Assembly: GCA_018343915.1 (NCBI GenBank)
Contig: JABRWF010000003.1
Location: forward strand, 434,001-498,000
Source: Agroathelia rolfsii
Lineage: Eukaryota; Basidiomycota; Agaricomycetes; Amylocorticiales; Amylocorticiaceae
Direction: 5' to 3'
DNA length: 64,000 nucleotides
Made by a program: the position numbers and the translations under genes
Shown: positions 1-10,368 of the stretch, piece by piece
Layout of the letters: each line of letters starts with the position of its first letter
How positions within the stretch are numbered: the first letter of the stretch is position 1
The notes under the pieces: model-generated
The model's database searches: none
What the model saw: the letters and a program-made list of their open reading frames with translations, nothing else
What the model was told of the DNA's origin: nothing

Positions 1-414
1 GGAGTGCAAGCCTCGTTACTGACCGATCTATCACAGAGGGGTGTGCTTATTCGTGGAGTTGAATGGCACTCTGTGCTATAGGAGGCTGTAGACTGGGTAA
101 ATCCACACTGAATCTCAGTCGGGTGGAATAAACAAACGTCTGGCCTACGGGTCGGAGCGAATTAGACTTACCATACAACATCACATTATTTCATCGAGAA
201 CGGATCTCGTATCTCGTTGACATTTTTAACCAACCCGATTTCAAGCTTTCTTGATACATAAACTCTTGAAGACTCGACAATGTTGTAGTCTATAATGTAC
301 AATTTCAAACCTGACATATTACAATATAGAATACATACGCGGGCTTGCTTGTTTACTACCAACTCCTTATCTACGTGTACATTCATACAACTCGTTACTT
401 TCCTCCAACCAACA
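1..414. other. Intergenic, left edge
   Basis: No gene is supported here. The only open frames are short and of low-complexity composition. The last part is probably the 3' UTR of the minus-strand beta-glucosidase that ends at 415. Confidence 0.5.
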
Positions 415-3400
415 TTACAATCCATTCCATTCAAACCCTTTCGCGATCGCAAAGCTCGCCTTCAACGGCAAATCCGCACTACTCGGCCCAACTGAGACAC
501 CATACTCGCCCCTCTCGACCACCCAGCGTGCGATGCGCTCCTCCCAGTACGACACGGCATACTTGTCCAACTTGAGCGCGACGTCCTTGCTTTCGCCCGG
601 TGCCAGGTCACGCACTTTGACGAACGCGCGCAGCACCAGCTCTGGGTGCGTAAGCGGCGAGGTAGTAGGCAGCGATGTGTACAGCTGTACGACCTCCGAG
701 CCGGGCAGGGAGCCGGTGTTGGTGAGTGTGACAGTCGCCTCGAGCGCGATGTCGTTGTTCTCGACGACGGGCTGGGAGAGGCGGAGGTTGGAGTAGGAGA
801 AGGTAGTGTAGGACAGGCCGTGTCTGTGGTTGGTATTGATTCACACTGTTAAATATGATCTCACTCTTCGCAGCAAACAAAGCACTCACCCGAATGCAAA
901 TTGAGGCTCGATCTTGCGATGGTGAAAATGTTTGTATCCCTATCAATTCAACCATCAAGTGAGTAACACTACGAAATAAGCATAGATAAGACGCATATAT
1001 CGAACACACCACATATAAATCCTCCGAGTACAAAACTTTACCATGTTCGGAATGGAAGTGGCCATGTGAAGGGACATCCTCCAGGCGCTTGGGGAACGTG
1101 AGTGAGAGTTTGCCCGAGGGATTGACCTTGCCCAGGAGGACATCCGCGATTGCATCGCCGGTTGCGTTGCCCAAATACCATGTATGGACGATCGTCGAGA
1201 CCTTGTCGGTCCACGGCAGGGTGATAGAGGAGCCCTGAGTAATAGGATTACAATGAGTTGGTTCTGATAATAGTGTGGTTTATCAAATCCTTACCGCCTG
1301 GGTTACAACCACGGTATTCTTGTTCGCCTCTGCGACCTTCTCGATTAACTCATCCGTCCTTCCGGGCAACGCAAGCGTTGTACGGTCGTATCCCTCCGTC
1401 TCCCAATCCGCATTGAGTCCAACGACGGCAATCACGACATCGGCACTCCTCGCCGCCTCGACTGCCTCGTTCATCAGATCATCCTCCTCACGCACTATTG
1501 CACCGCCGAGGCGAACACCAGGGTTACTGTCCATGACGGTCTCATCTTCGTCGCCGTCAGCGGGCGCGTGGACATTGCAAAAGTCGACAAAGATGTGATG
1601 CGCGACGCCGGCCTTGAGCAGGAAGATCCCCTTCTCTTCCGTAGAGGCGCTGCCGAAGAACGAGTCTCCGCGCGTCTGGCGTGTCCAGTTGTCGATCACG
1701 AGCTTTCCGTCTACGAATAGCTAATGAATGCGATTGTCATGTCAGTTTTCTACTCCAGATCCTAAAACTCTGGTAGAATTAGAAGTCTTATACCTTGGCA
1801 CGTCCAGCGGACAAAAGTCCAAATTCGAATAATGTATCCTTCTCCCTTGGCTTGAGGTATCCGTTCAGCCTGAACGTCCATCGGAAGGTCAACTCCTTCG
1901 GCCAGGAAGAGCCGATGAAGACGCGCGTCTCATCGACGAGCCTTTCAGCGATGGGCTTCTCAACCGGCGTCAAGCTCTCGTCGTTCTCGTGCCTGTACCA
2001 GGTACCAATCCAGCCACGCTCAGAAGCCTCCGGTGTAGTGAATATCTCGTATTCGAGCGTCGGTATTAGCTTGTATGTCCGCGCGCCTTCAGCATAGGCA
2101 ATTTCGACGTCGCTCCCCAGCCCGTTGACGATTCCATCGTAGGGCGTGACGAAGAAGCTCGGCTTGAGCGCCGCAGAGCCTCCTCCAGACTGGATGATAG
2201 CCCTGGCATTGCCACCCACGATAGCGATCTTCTTCAACTTTTTGGGTTCGAGGGGGAGCAACTTATTCGTGTTCTTCAGCAATACGATGGACTCGGCGCC
2301 GACACGGCGCATCAGTGTGGTACTCTCCTCCGAATCGACCGTGCGTTCGATATCGCCATTATCCAGCACCTCGGGTGCCTCTTGCGCAGATCTTTTGACG
2401 ATCTCCAGCACCTTGCGTGCGCGCTCTTTTAGTGTACGGAGCGTGATCTTGCGCGAGCCGATCGAGCGGGAGACAAGGTCGAGGGAGCGCCATTTGTTGA
2501 GGCCTGGCATTTCGAGATCGAGACCGGCATTGATGGCTGCGTCGATGCTGTAAACGCCAAACCTGAAGGATACGAGTTGGAATCGCGAGATCGAATGTCA
2601 GTGCACGGAATATAATCTTACCAGTCACTCATTACCAGGCCATCAAAGCCCCACTCGTTGCGTAGGATGCTTTGGATGATGTATTTATTCTCGCTGACAT
2701 GGGTTCCACTAAGTGCTTTTTGTCAGTAATGTTGAATTGTGTTGGAATGGGATTTAGAAACAGTACTTGACGCGGTTATAGCTGATGTTGGTGGGAGGGT
2801 TAGTTTCCATTGGCAATAAAATAGCTAAATAATCTCTTACGCAGTCATGAACGACCAAGGCTTTGAATACTTTTGGGCAAGCATGAATGGCATGAGATAG
2901 ATCTCGCGCAGAGCACGTTCCGTCATGACGGAATCGTAGGCCATACGATCATTCTCTTTATCATTGCCGCTGTTCATTCTCATCAGTTATCATTAGATAT
3001 CAGTGTGGACCCGAACTTACACAAAGTGCTTGATGGTTGCTCCAATTCCACCTTTCTGGACACCGTTGATATAGGCAGCAGATATTATACCAGAGAGGTA
3101 GGGGTCTTCAGAGAAACTTTCGAAGCTCTGTATAGCATAGATTGAGATTATGTATCCACTGTTAGTATACTATCAGGATACCTACCCTTCCACCAAGAGG
3201 GTTCTAACAGTCAAAAATTAGACGATCAGCGCGCCTGAAACAGGATCATGATGTTTCAACGACTCACGCGTTGAATGTTGCACGTTGGAGCAAGGATCAA
3301 AGAGGCCGCACGAAGCTTGGCCTCCTCCGCCAGAAGCTTCAAGCCAGCCTCTTCGATGAGCTCAGTGTCCCAGGTAGCCCCGAGTGCTGTCGCAGATGGC

Positions 3401-3679
3401 AAGCACTTGGCCGGTGTGCTCATGAAGAAATGGCCTCCGCGAATGCCATTTGGCCCATCACTCATCTGCAGCATACAACAAATAACAAGATGGATAACAT
3501 AAGCCACACCGAACGCGTTTACTAGGTTTGTCACAGACCTTGATCGCAGGTACACCTAGCCTATCTATCTTGTGCGTGTACCAGAACCCGACTCCGGCAG
3601 TGAGCAGGATCGTTTCTTCTACGGTCAATTTCTCAACGATCTCGTCGATGTCGGCTTTGGCAAAGTCAGAGGGCGCCAT
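415..3679 (-). CDS. GH3 beta-glucosidase with PA14 insert, 12 exons
   Basis: Hydrolyses terminal beta-D-glucosyl residues. Deduced exons (minus): 3679-3539, 3465-3268, 3203-3186, 3127-3021, 2969-2841, 2781-2767, 2708-2622, 2562-1794, 1720-1295, 1234-1010, 939-890, 823-415; 857 aa. The N-terminal TIM-barrel domain has [16 protein letters not shown] and [12 protein letters not shown]; the Asp of MSDW (about residue 231) is the expected catalytic nucleophile. The second domain begins near residue 310 (SIVLLKN). A PA14 module follows at about 400-545 (IGTWYR, KLVIDNW), as in Kluyveromyces-type GH3 enzymes. The C-terminus is a fibronectin III-like domain (GSEVVQLY). The N-terminus ([18 protein letters not shown]) shows no signal peptide, suggesting an intracellular enzyme. 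Two exons are only 18 and 15 nt. Family is sure; exact splice ends are inferred. Confidence 0.93.
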
Positions 3680-4178
3680 GGTTGTAGTAGTAGTAGTTAA
3701 GTTGGGAAAAGAACTCCGAGGGGGAGATCCAGTTTCTGCCAGTGTCCGTCAGTGTTTTTATATCTAATCGTCATGCCATTGCCCGGCCAGTGTTTTTTTT
3801 TTCTCTGTGGGGAAGGCGGGGAAGATGCGAGTGATGATCATGCATCACAGACGAATCACAGGTCCGAGTGCCGAGGACGTGTGTTTCCGATATTTATCCG
3901 TGCACTCGCCAACTCGTTAATTGCCAGGTAATAAGCACACCAGAACACAAGATCATCACATCCTCGCCATATGCTTGTTTTTTGGGGTGTCGGATCTTCA
4001 TGAATTTATAGTACAGCGCATAGACTAGACACTGCCTCTTATCAATCCTCAGGAGGTCGAATAACTTTAACAGGAATTGGCTATAAGAAGCCACAAGGTT
4101 CGCATTAAACATATTCGCTCGTAATCGTCGTATACTTGGTAGGAAAATGTGCATATATGCGGGGCATCAGCCAAGCCT
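3680..4178. other. Intergenic between GH3 gene and 4179 gene
   Basis: About 500 bases without a supported gene. The part next to 3680 is the promoter and 5' leader of the minus-strand GH3 gene and includes a T-run near 3790. The remainder is the GH3 upstream region and the 3' flank of the next minus-strand gene. Confidence 0.5.
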
Positions 4179-4916
4179 TTACTTGGCCTTGTACGGTCCG
4201 AGTCCTAGATCTCGGCCACCCTTATCAAGGGCACTACGAATAGCCCAGAACGAGTACCCATAACTGGCACCGCTGCCCATCCCCGCCTTCTCGTATCGCT
4301 TGTCGTCGTACGACACATTCGCGTTAAACAGGCCCTCGAATAATTCGTGCTCTGTCCCTGCCCCATCACCACTAACATTAGACGAGGAGGAGGAAGCACC
4401 CTCGGCCCCATCGTCACCGTCACCGTCACCGCCACCATCGCCTTCACCTTCACCCTTACTCCCACTCCCGCCCTTCCACCACACCCGCACCATCTTGAAC
4501 ATCCCACTCTTTAACGGTCTCGCAATCCCAGGCGGGTTCGCTCTCGCGATATCCGACACCTCCACACGCCCGCTGATACACGGGATCGCTGACATCCACC
4601 GATCGGCCGGGAACTTTGTTCTCTCCTCCGATGAAAGCTTGAGCGCCGACAGCCGCTTCAGGCCCTTGAGCGCAAACTCGATGGGCCGATTTGTACGTGG
4701 ATCGACGATCGTCGGCGAGCGAAGACGGCCCGTAGCGGCATACGATGAATGATGCCACGGGACCCGCCTGTCCGACGCCTGGAGGTAGATCTGCGATGTG
4801 TAGTCGTAATGTCGCTGGAGACGGCGCAAGTGGTCGTACAACTCTTCGTACCGCGGAGGACCCTTTTTTGCATCGCCCGAGGGTATGTAGATCTTGCGTA
4901 GGTGCTCGAGGTCCAT
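4179..4916 (-). CDS. Unrecognised protein, 245 aa, single exon
   Basis: I do not recognise a family. The frame is uninterrupted and codes a balanced globular N-terminal half (MDLEHLRKIYIPS.., then RLQRHYDYTSQIYLQASDRR, PTIVDPRTNRPIEF and WMSAIPCISGRVEV). A Gly/Ser/Asp/Glu-rich linker at about residues 150-185 follows, including GEGEGDGGGDGDGDD. The tail is Gly/Tyr/Lys-rich and ends in GPYKAK. There is no signal peptide and no membrane segment. The basic N-terminal half would suit a mitochondrial or ribosome-associated protein, but that is only a guess. Upstream exons cannot be excluded because just about 100 bases separate it from the next minus-strand gene. Confidence 0.65.
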   Translation of the reverse strand: MDLEHLRKIYIPSGDAKKGPPRYEELYDHLRRLQRHYDYTSQIYLQASDRRVPWHHSSYAATGRLRSPTIVDPRTNRPIEFALKGLKRLSALKLSSEERTKFPADRWMSAIPCISGRVEVSDIARANPPGIARPLKSGMFKMVRVWWKGGSGSKGEGEGDGGGDGDGDDGAEGASSSSSNVSGDGAGTEHELFEGLFNANVSYDDKRYEKAGMGSGASYGYSFWAIRSALDKGGRDLGLGPYKAK

Positions 4917-5018
4917 GGAATAGAGTTCAAAGCTGCCTAGATATCTCGCATCTTGACTGTATGCTTCATGACTCTAGGGAGAAAAAAACAAAAAGGGAGC
5001 TCATAAGAACTGATAGAG

Positions 5019-6380
5019 TTACGCAGAAGATAGGCCACGAATTACTTTTCTGATCGCAGATATATCTACAATATTCGAGTTGGCGATTTTACGGCGCTTT
5101 CGGCTTTGTCCTTGTGAGGGGTCGACATTGGTGCTGCCGCCACGCTTACGCGAAGTTCTTGATTTACCTGTATCGTTAATTGCTGTCAGAAATTTAGCAG
5201 CGTCAAAGGATACATGTCTTTGATGAGAAGCAAGAGCTATAGAGCTACCCGAAGACTCTGGGGCTGGATCTAGGACATTGTCGTGCTGCTGAGCAGAGAT
5301 AGAACTGTTGTTGATGTCGACGTAGACATTGCTTTCTGGACAAGGCAAAGGACCCAGGAAGGCGGCCGAATTATTCTGGGATATAGGTAGCGTAGGCTGG
5401 TATAGATTATACGCGGTAGTAGGATTTGAATAAGGCAGAGTATTGGTACAGTCAACAGGCTGGGTGCGATAGAAATTAGGGGCGATTTGCTGAGGGTATG
5501 TGTTTGAAGATGGAAAGCTGTTTGTTATCGAGAAATTAGAGGCGTCGTATGCCGGAGAAATATCTTGAAAGGCTCCAGCATCAAGAGAATTAACTATGTC
5601 ATATTGATATGAAGAGGATGAAGGAAACGAAAGTTGCGGCTGCGATGGTTGGGCGTAATATTGCCTGTCGTAGTGTCGTTGATCGTAGTAAAAATTAGTG
5701 TCTTGTTGTGATATGTTACCAAAGTCTTGATATGCCTGGGGCTGAGCAGAAGAAGATTCTTGATGGTAAGCAGGACTAGAGTCGAATGGAGCCACGAAGC
5801 CTGTGTTTGCCGCATCGAAGCCCCCAGAAGAGCTAAAGCCTTGATTTTCATAGAGGTCAGCCGTACTGTTGACGCCGGACCCAAGGTCACTAGCTTGAGG
5901 ATTGACTCTAAAGACATCCCAGTTAGGAGCTACGTCAATAGGCATCTGAGAATAGTTAACCGTAGGCATCCGAGTTTGTATCGCTGGAGAAACAATCCCA
6001 ACAGATTCTAGAGAGTGGGAAGCTTCAGGAACGACATCCTGAGGAGCGATAGCAGCAGCAGCCGCAAGGGGAGTAGGAGCGTAAATGCTCGTTTGATTTC
6101 CTTCAGCATAATTGTTCTCTTGCTGGCTCTGTTGCCAGTGGTACTGATCCCTAGGGCTAGTGTTTTGATGACGTCTCGTTCTCGAGCTGGAAGAAGGTCT
6201 CAGCAGTGGCCTTTTCAGCACCGGCGGCCAGACGGGAGGACTATCAGGACGGGGGGATGCTGATTCGTTGAATGATGATGTTGTCGCTGCGAAAGGATTG
6301 ACTCGAGTGCTTTGCTGCTGCTCATGATTGAAGATGCATAAGTATATTTCTGTAGGGAATGAAGACGATCTCACACTCAT
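5019..6380 (-). CDS. Disordered Ser/Asn/Gln/Tyr-rich putative nuclear protein, 453 aa
   Basis: A 453-codon frame without interruption. The composition is dominated by Ser, Asn, Gln, Tyr and Pro, with no folded domain I can name. The C-terminus is basic (SRTSRKRGG, then QSRKRRKIANS), a likely nuclear localisation signal, and ends in an aliphatic stretch ISAIRKVIRGL. It resembles disordered fungal transcription regulators or chromatin proteins, but no DNA-binding fold is visible. The chosen ATG is at 6380. A 3' splice-like site (CCCTACAG) just downstream of it leaves open that the first residues belong to an intron and that the true start lies further upstream. A splice donor-like GTAATT near 5058 could also change the last residues. 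Confidence 0.55.
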   Translation of the reverse strand: MSVRSSSFPTEIYLCIFNHEQQQSTRVNPFAATTSSFNESASPRPDSPPVWPPVLKRPLLRPSSSSRTRRHQNTSPRDQYHWQQSQQENNYAEGNQTSIYAPTPLAAAAAIAPQDVVPEASHSLESVGIVSPAIQTRMPTVNYSQMPIDVAPNWDVFRVNPQASDLGSGVNSTADLYENQGFSSSGGFDAANTGFVAPFDSSPAYHQESSSAQPQAYQDFGNISQQDTNFYYDQRHYDRQYYAQPSQPQLSFPSSSSYQYDIVNSLDAGAFQDISPAYDASNFSITNSFPSSNTYPQQIAPNFYRTQPVDCTNTLPYSNPTTAYNLYQPTLPISQNNSAAFLGPLPCPESNVYVDINNSSISAQQHDNVLDPAPESSGSSIALASHQRHVSFDAAKFLTAINDTGKSRTSRKRGGSTNVDPSQGQSRKRRKIANSNIVDISAIRKVIRGLSSA

Positions 6381-6793
6381 AATTTACGATGAAATATCAT
6401 AGAATAAAATATAAAGGTCATAAAAGTGAAAAACGAAAGGAATGGGAATGGGCGAACGCAGTCAACCAACACTCGCCGACTCGGACTCCAACCATGAGAA
6501 CGTCTGCGGAGTTCAAATCCAAGCTTCCACTTGCTCCTACGGCGGTGAGCGTCATTGCTACACCATGCGTAGGGCTGTAAGGCATCATAACTCCCAATCT
6601 ATCTAGTTGAATAATTTCCTGAATAAAAATTAATTAATGCAGATAGATTAATTAAAAGGAAGGAAGTCAATCAATGGTTTACGAATAAGCATTCCTTGCC
6701 AATAGGGTGATTAATACATGTGGTTGTATCGCTAGAATTGTGTGCAAATATCCATATTGTTACTGCTATTGAATATGAAAAGACTTTCTAATC

Positions 6794-7917
6794 TTACTCT
6801 CTTTCTGACCATATAACTCCCAACTGCTTCGCATCGTTCAAATGCTCATTCATAACCATAATTGCAACCCAGAGTTGCTGTTCCGGGCCTCCCTCTCCCC
6901 TGCTCAAATCTCCACCATTGTTCTCCGAAGACGCTGCAGTCGGAACGGAAATCACAAAGAGCTGGTGAAGCTGATTGTTTCCTGTCTTGAGCCAGACACA
7001 TTCCGAGCGGACACGACATGTACTAGTATTACCCTCATAGCTATTGGACGATGACGCGTTTTGAATTGATGGTTTCACGTCGTGCACTTGAGAGGCGAGT
7101 GGAAATTCTTGCAAAGCATCATAAAGATCCTTGGATCTTTCTTCTTTGGATGCAGCACCATGAGAAGAGGTCGAGATCTCGCCTGAGGAGGAAGCGCTTG
7201 GCGTGGATCCCCCATCACGGTCTACCGTCGATGAAGAGTCGTCTAGATGCGCCCGACTCGGAACACGTGTATCTTGATGTTGAGACGAATTACCAGAACA
7301 AAAGCCAGATGAACTTGTAGGTTTATGTGCAAGCAAGCTTTTGAAGCCAGGCGGCAGAAGATCGATAGTACCTTGAGTGAGTGGGTGGACGACCCAAGAC
7401 ATTAGAGGCGATAGCATTCCAGCAGAGGTATCGCTTCAAGAAGAGAATACAATAACATTAGATTTATTAAGACCACTCGGCATATCATGTTGACGCAAAA
7501 GATTATTCAGCTGACTACGATATTGATCAAGAAATAGAATATGTTGCAAAGTATTTGATACCAAGTGCTCGCTTTGTGCCGAAGAATCGCAATCGTTGTT
7601 TCTAGAGGAGTCGCTTGTTACAATTGAAGGAGGAGAGAAGTCATGTTGAAGGGTTTCAGAAGCCTGATTGAATGTACCTAATGTACGAGCATCAAAGGGA
7701 ACAGATCGTTGAAGGCTACTTGCAGGAGAGCGTGTACCAGATCCAAGAGAAGCCACTGAAGTACAGTTGGAGAGATGTCTTGCGGGTTCATCGTCAGCTT
7801 GAACGGTATCTTCTGCACTTTTAGCATCATGCAGATTGGTAGTTTTATCAATAGCAGTAGCAGAACGGCTGAAGTTGTCGTCTCTCGGTTGCCAGGCTGC
7901 AGAAGTGGTATCTGTGA
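6794..7917 (-). pseudogene. Ser-rich unrecognised gene, interrupted by in-frame TGA
   Basis: A minus-strand coding stretch of about 370 codons in one frame from an intron-like acceptor (TTTTCACAG, near 7918) to 6794. It is interrupted by one TGA at about 7436-7438; the frame is open on both sides (ending NVIVFSS, resuming SDTSAGMLSPLMSW). The sequence is Ser/Asn/Thr-rich upstream and more globular at the end (CRVRSECVWLKTG, LHQLFVISVP, QQLWVAIMVMNEHLNDAKQL). At its 3' end a good donor (GA|GTAAGA at about 6796) overlaps the stop, so it may continue by splicing toward 6.4 kb. Upstream, another Ser-rich stretch (GDASSSSGSLGN) lies in a different frame. Either a missed small intron or a decaying gene. 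No family recognised. Confidence 0.4.
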
Positions 7918-9001
7918 AAACGTTCTACTGTGTTATTTAATCCCTGGGAAGTTCTTTGTAGTACAGTTGATGCGTTTCCAAGAGAACCTGAACTTGAAGA
8001 AGCATCACCAAAATCTCAATCCAGGTCTTTGCATACCTGGGTTACCTGGCTACCTGACGCCCCGGTGGAAAACCTGGCCATACCTGGTGAAGGTGAGAGG
8101 TATTCGTCATTAGTCGTGAATATCTGCCTCGCTAAGAAACCAGGTATTGCGGGTATAGACCCAGTCAGATATCACTTGTTATTACACGTTTGGTTAAGTA
8201 ATATTTATTCAACTGTATAATTACAATACAGGATGTACTATGCCTAGCAATAGTTAGCCGTTCCGTACCTAAAATCCTGACCATTCCGTAAGTGAAAGAT
8301 TAAAAAACACAGTAAAATGGAACTTACAAGAATATTTAAGGGAAACCGATAAGAATATAATCAAGATGCATGCAACGCATTACTGGACACTTACCACTAA
8401 TACCTATAAGTTAGTATTTGCAAAACCAAGGCAAGATCGTACGTACTGACCAATTACCCCAAACGACGGAAAAATGAGATTTTACCAAAGCAGCAATTAC
8501 TCAAGAAAACGCATCATCGTCATATACAAATCGCATTTGCTAAAACCAAAAACTTACCGTTAGGGCAACATGACAATGTCTAGTTATACTAGCTCAGTAG
8601 AGCGTGCCTCAATATGAGATTGAATTCCTTACCTACTAAGGTCAATGTTAAAAAGGTCACTTCAAATAGAAATAATCCAATGAAGGAGAGTAATCAAATT
8701 CTGGAATAAAAGACGCGTGGTTAGAAAGTTATGAGGCAGGGAAGATATAGTAGAGTTCAGAATCACGCCTGTTTCTTACGACTAGAGGCAGATGAATGAG
8801 CTGGAGGAGGGGGGGGGAGGTGTTCTGAAAACGCAATGGTGGTCGTTAGACGGTCATGGACAATAAGCTATAAGGTTATAACTTACGATAATCCTATCCA
8901 GTCAGGTGTTTCATAGGATGCAAGTATGTGAGCCAACATATCAGAACATAGAGAAAAAACATAACATAAGCAAAAACTTACGCAGCCTTAAAGCCCAATT
9001 A
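7918..9001. other. Gene-poor AT-rich stretch with minus-strand splice-like sites
   Basis: No continuous gene is supported. On the minus strand there are repeated good 5' splice-like motifs (GTAAGT near 8328, 8392, 8556, 8882 and 8983). A short coding-like piece after GTTTTCAG near 8828 reads Pro-rich, then SSASSRKKQA, to a stop at 8763. These could be scattered small exons of a minus-strand gene continuing into the 6.8-7.9 kb frame, but I could not join them in frame. The first part (8011-8095) is dense in the ACCTGG motif. Confidence 0.3.
8011..8095. repeat. ACCTGG-motif cluster
   Basis: The hexamer ACCTGG occurs four times within about 85 bases (ATACCTGG, TTACCTGG, AAACCTGG, ATACCTGG), with further near copies (CCAGGT, TACCTGA). 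Similar words recur at 8138-8165 (CCAGGTATTGC .. GACCCAGTC) and at 9498-9550 (CCAGGTATTC .. GACCCAGTC .. ACCTGG). The spacing is irregular, so this is not a simple tandem array. It could be the degraded ends of a small transposable element. Confidence 0.3.
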
Positions 9002-9524
9002 GCGGATGATCTTATCCAAAATCACATCTCAAGAGCGTGGAGTGCGATGTTCTCGGTATTTCTTGGATATATGCGCCTGAATCGGAGGTTAAGCCTTTTA
9101 AGAAGACTTTTAAGAGGCGATGACATAACTCTAACTGCTAATCAGCAACTTTTTGATGGAGAGTTGTTGCCGAAGACAAGATATATGGTCACGATTAGTA
9201 TGAGTGTACTGGCCACCAGTGGGAGAAAATGAAAAACGCGAGCCCTACTATCTTGTCACTGTTGAGCTTGGTAGATCCAGTACCAAGCTCTCTAATACTT
9301 TGTGTGAAAATATTTGGCTTGATCCAGAAGAGGTGGCAGCCATGGTGGTCGCTAGAGAGGATGTGAAAGTTCGTGCGAGAAGTACAAGTGCCAGTGTGGA
9401 ACCCCAATTCAGACGGAGTTTGAATTTACCTCTAGGATTGGAGCCGCTATTTTGCGATTGCAGTAACCCGACACCCCAGATACACGCCCAGGTATTCTAT
9501 CACCTTGATTGGTCTTGTTTGTGA
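9002..9524 (+). pseudogene. Possible small gene fragment, frames do not join
   Basis: After an acceptor-like CCCAATTAG at 9001 a plus-strand frame reads DDLIQNHISRAW .. LFDGELLPKTRYMVTISMS to about 9210. A second frame from 9204 reads PPVGENEKREPYYLVTVELG and NIWLDPEEVAAMVVARED. Each has a soluble-protein composition, but the junction between them has no clear intron. The opposite strand is also open over part of it. No family is recognised. It may be a remnant. Confidence 0.25.
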
Positions 9525-10368
9525 CCCAGTCACCGGGGATCACCTGGTTTTTGAAACTTTGGTGATGAAGATGTTTCACATTTTGAAGGATCGGCTGGGG
9601 TGTCTCGTTGCTGTGATAAATATAAGCAATGTTAGGTAATCAATGGGAAATAAAATTATTCGCACAGTCATAAAATATAAATATAAATTCTATGATGAAA
9701 AAGAAAGACGTGAAGTGGGTATGAAAGAGCGCGAACGGGAGTAGCAACCTAAGCAAACTTGAACATTTCGGAGCTCAAACTGCAACAAGTCTCCAGCCAC
9801 ACAATAACAGATAGATGAATACTCTGTAAAACATTTGTACCCTTGATTACCGTGACCACGCACTCGACTGCAACGTGTTCCATTGAAAATCGGCAAATGC
9901 TAGAAGCTAGTAGTAATTATAGGACGTCTAATCGAAGACAATGAAAGGTTTCAAGCTATGATAATCATCAGTAATCAGCAATCAAGCAGATGCCGTGATC
10001 ATGATTCCAGCAATGATCAAGGCTGTTCTCTGAGTGATCATACATATAGTCAAGGCCAGATAGACCTGAAAGACTGACTGTTGAAAGGAGCTGTAGTGTC
10101 GGGCGTGCTTGCCTCGTGTGCGTTGGCGATGCCCACGACGACGACGATGACGACTGATGCAATACTGATGATCTTGTATGAATGACGCAGTTGCGGTTGT
10201 TATTTCCAGCGATATATATAGTGATCATATCCTAGTTTCTATGAGAGAATAAAAGAGTGCATATATACCGTCCGTGCCTGCTCCTCGTGTGCTCCTCCAG
10301 ATTCCATCAAGCCACCTCACTCCCCTCCACCGCAGCTGCTGTCCAAACGTAGGTCTCTCTCCCAGTCC
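9525..10368. other. Intergenic upstream of aminotransferase
   Basis: About 850 bases without a supported gene. The last part is the promoter and leader of the plus-strand aminotransferase and includes TATATATA-like words at about 10211-10218 and 10260. Confidence 0.45.
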
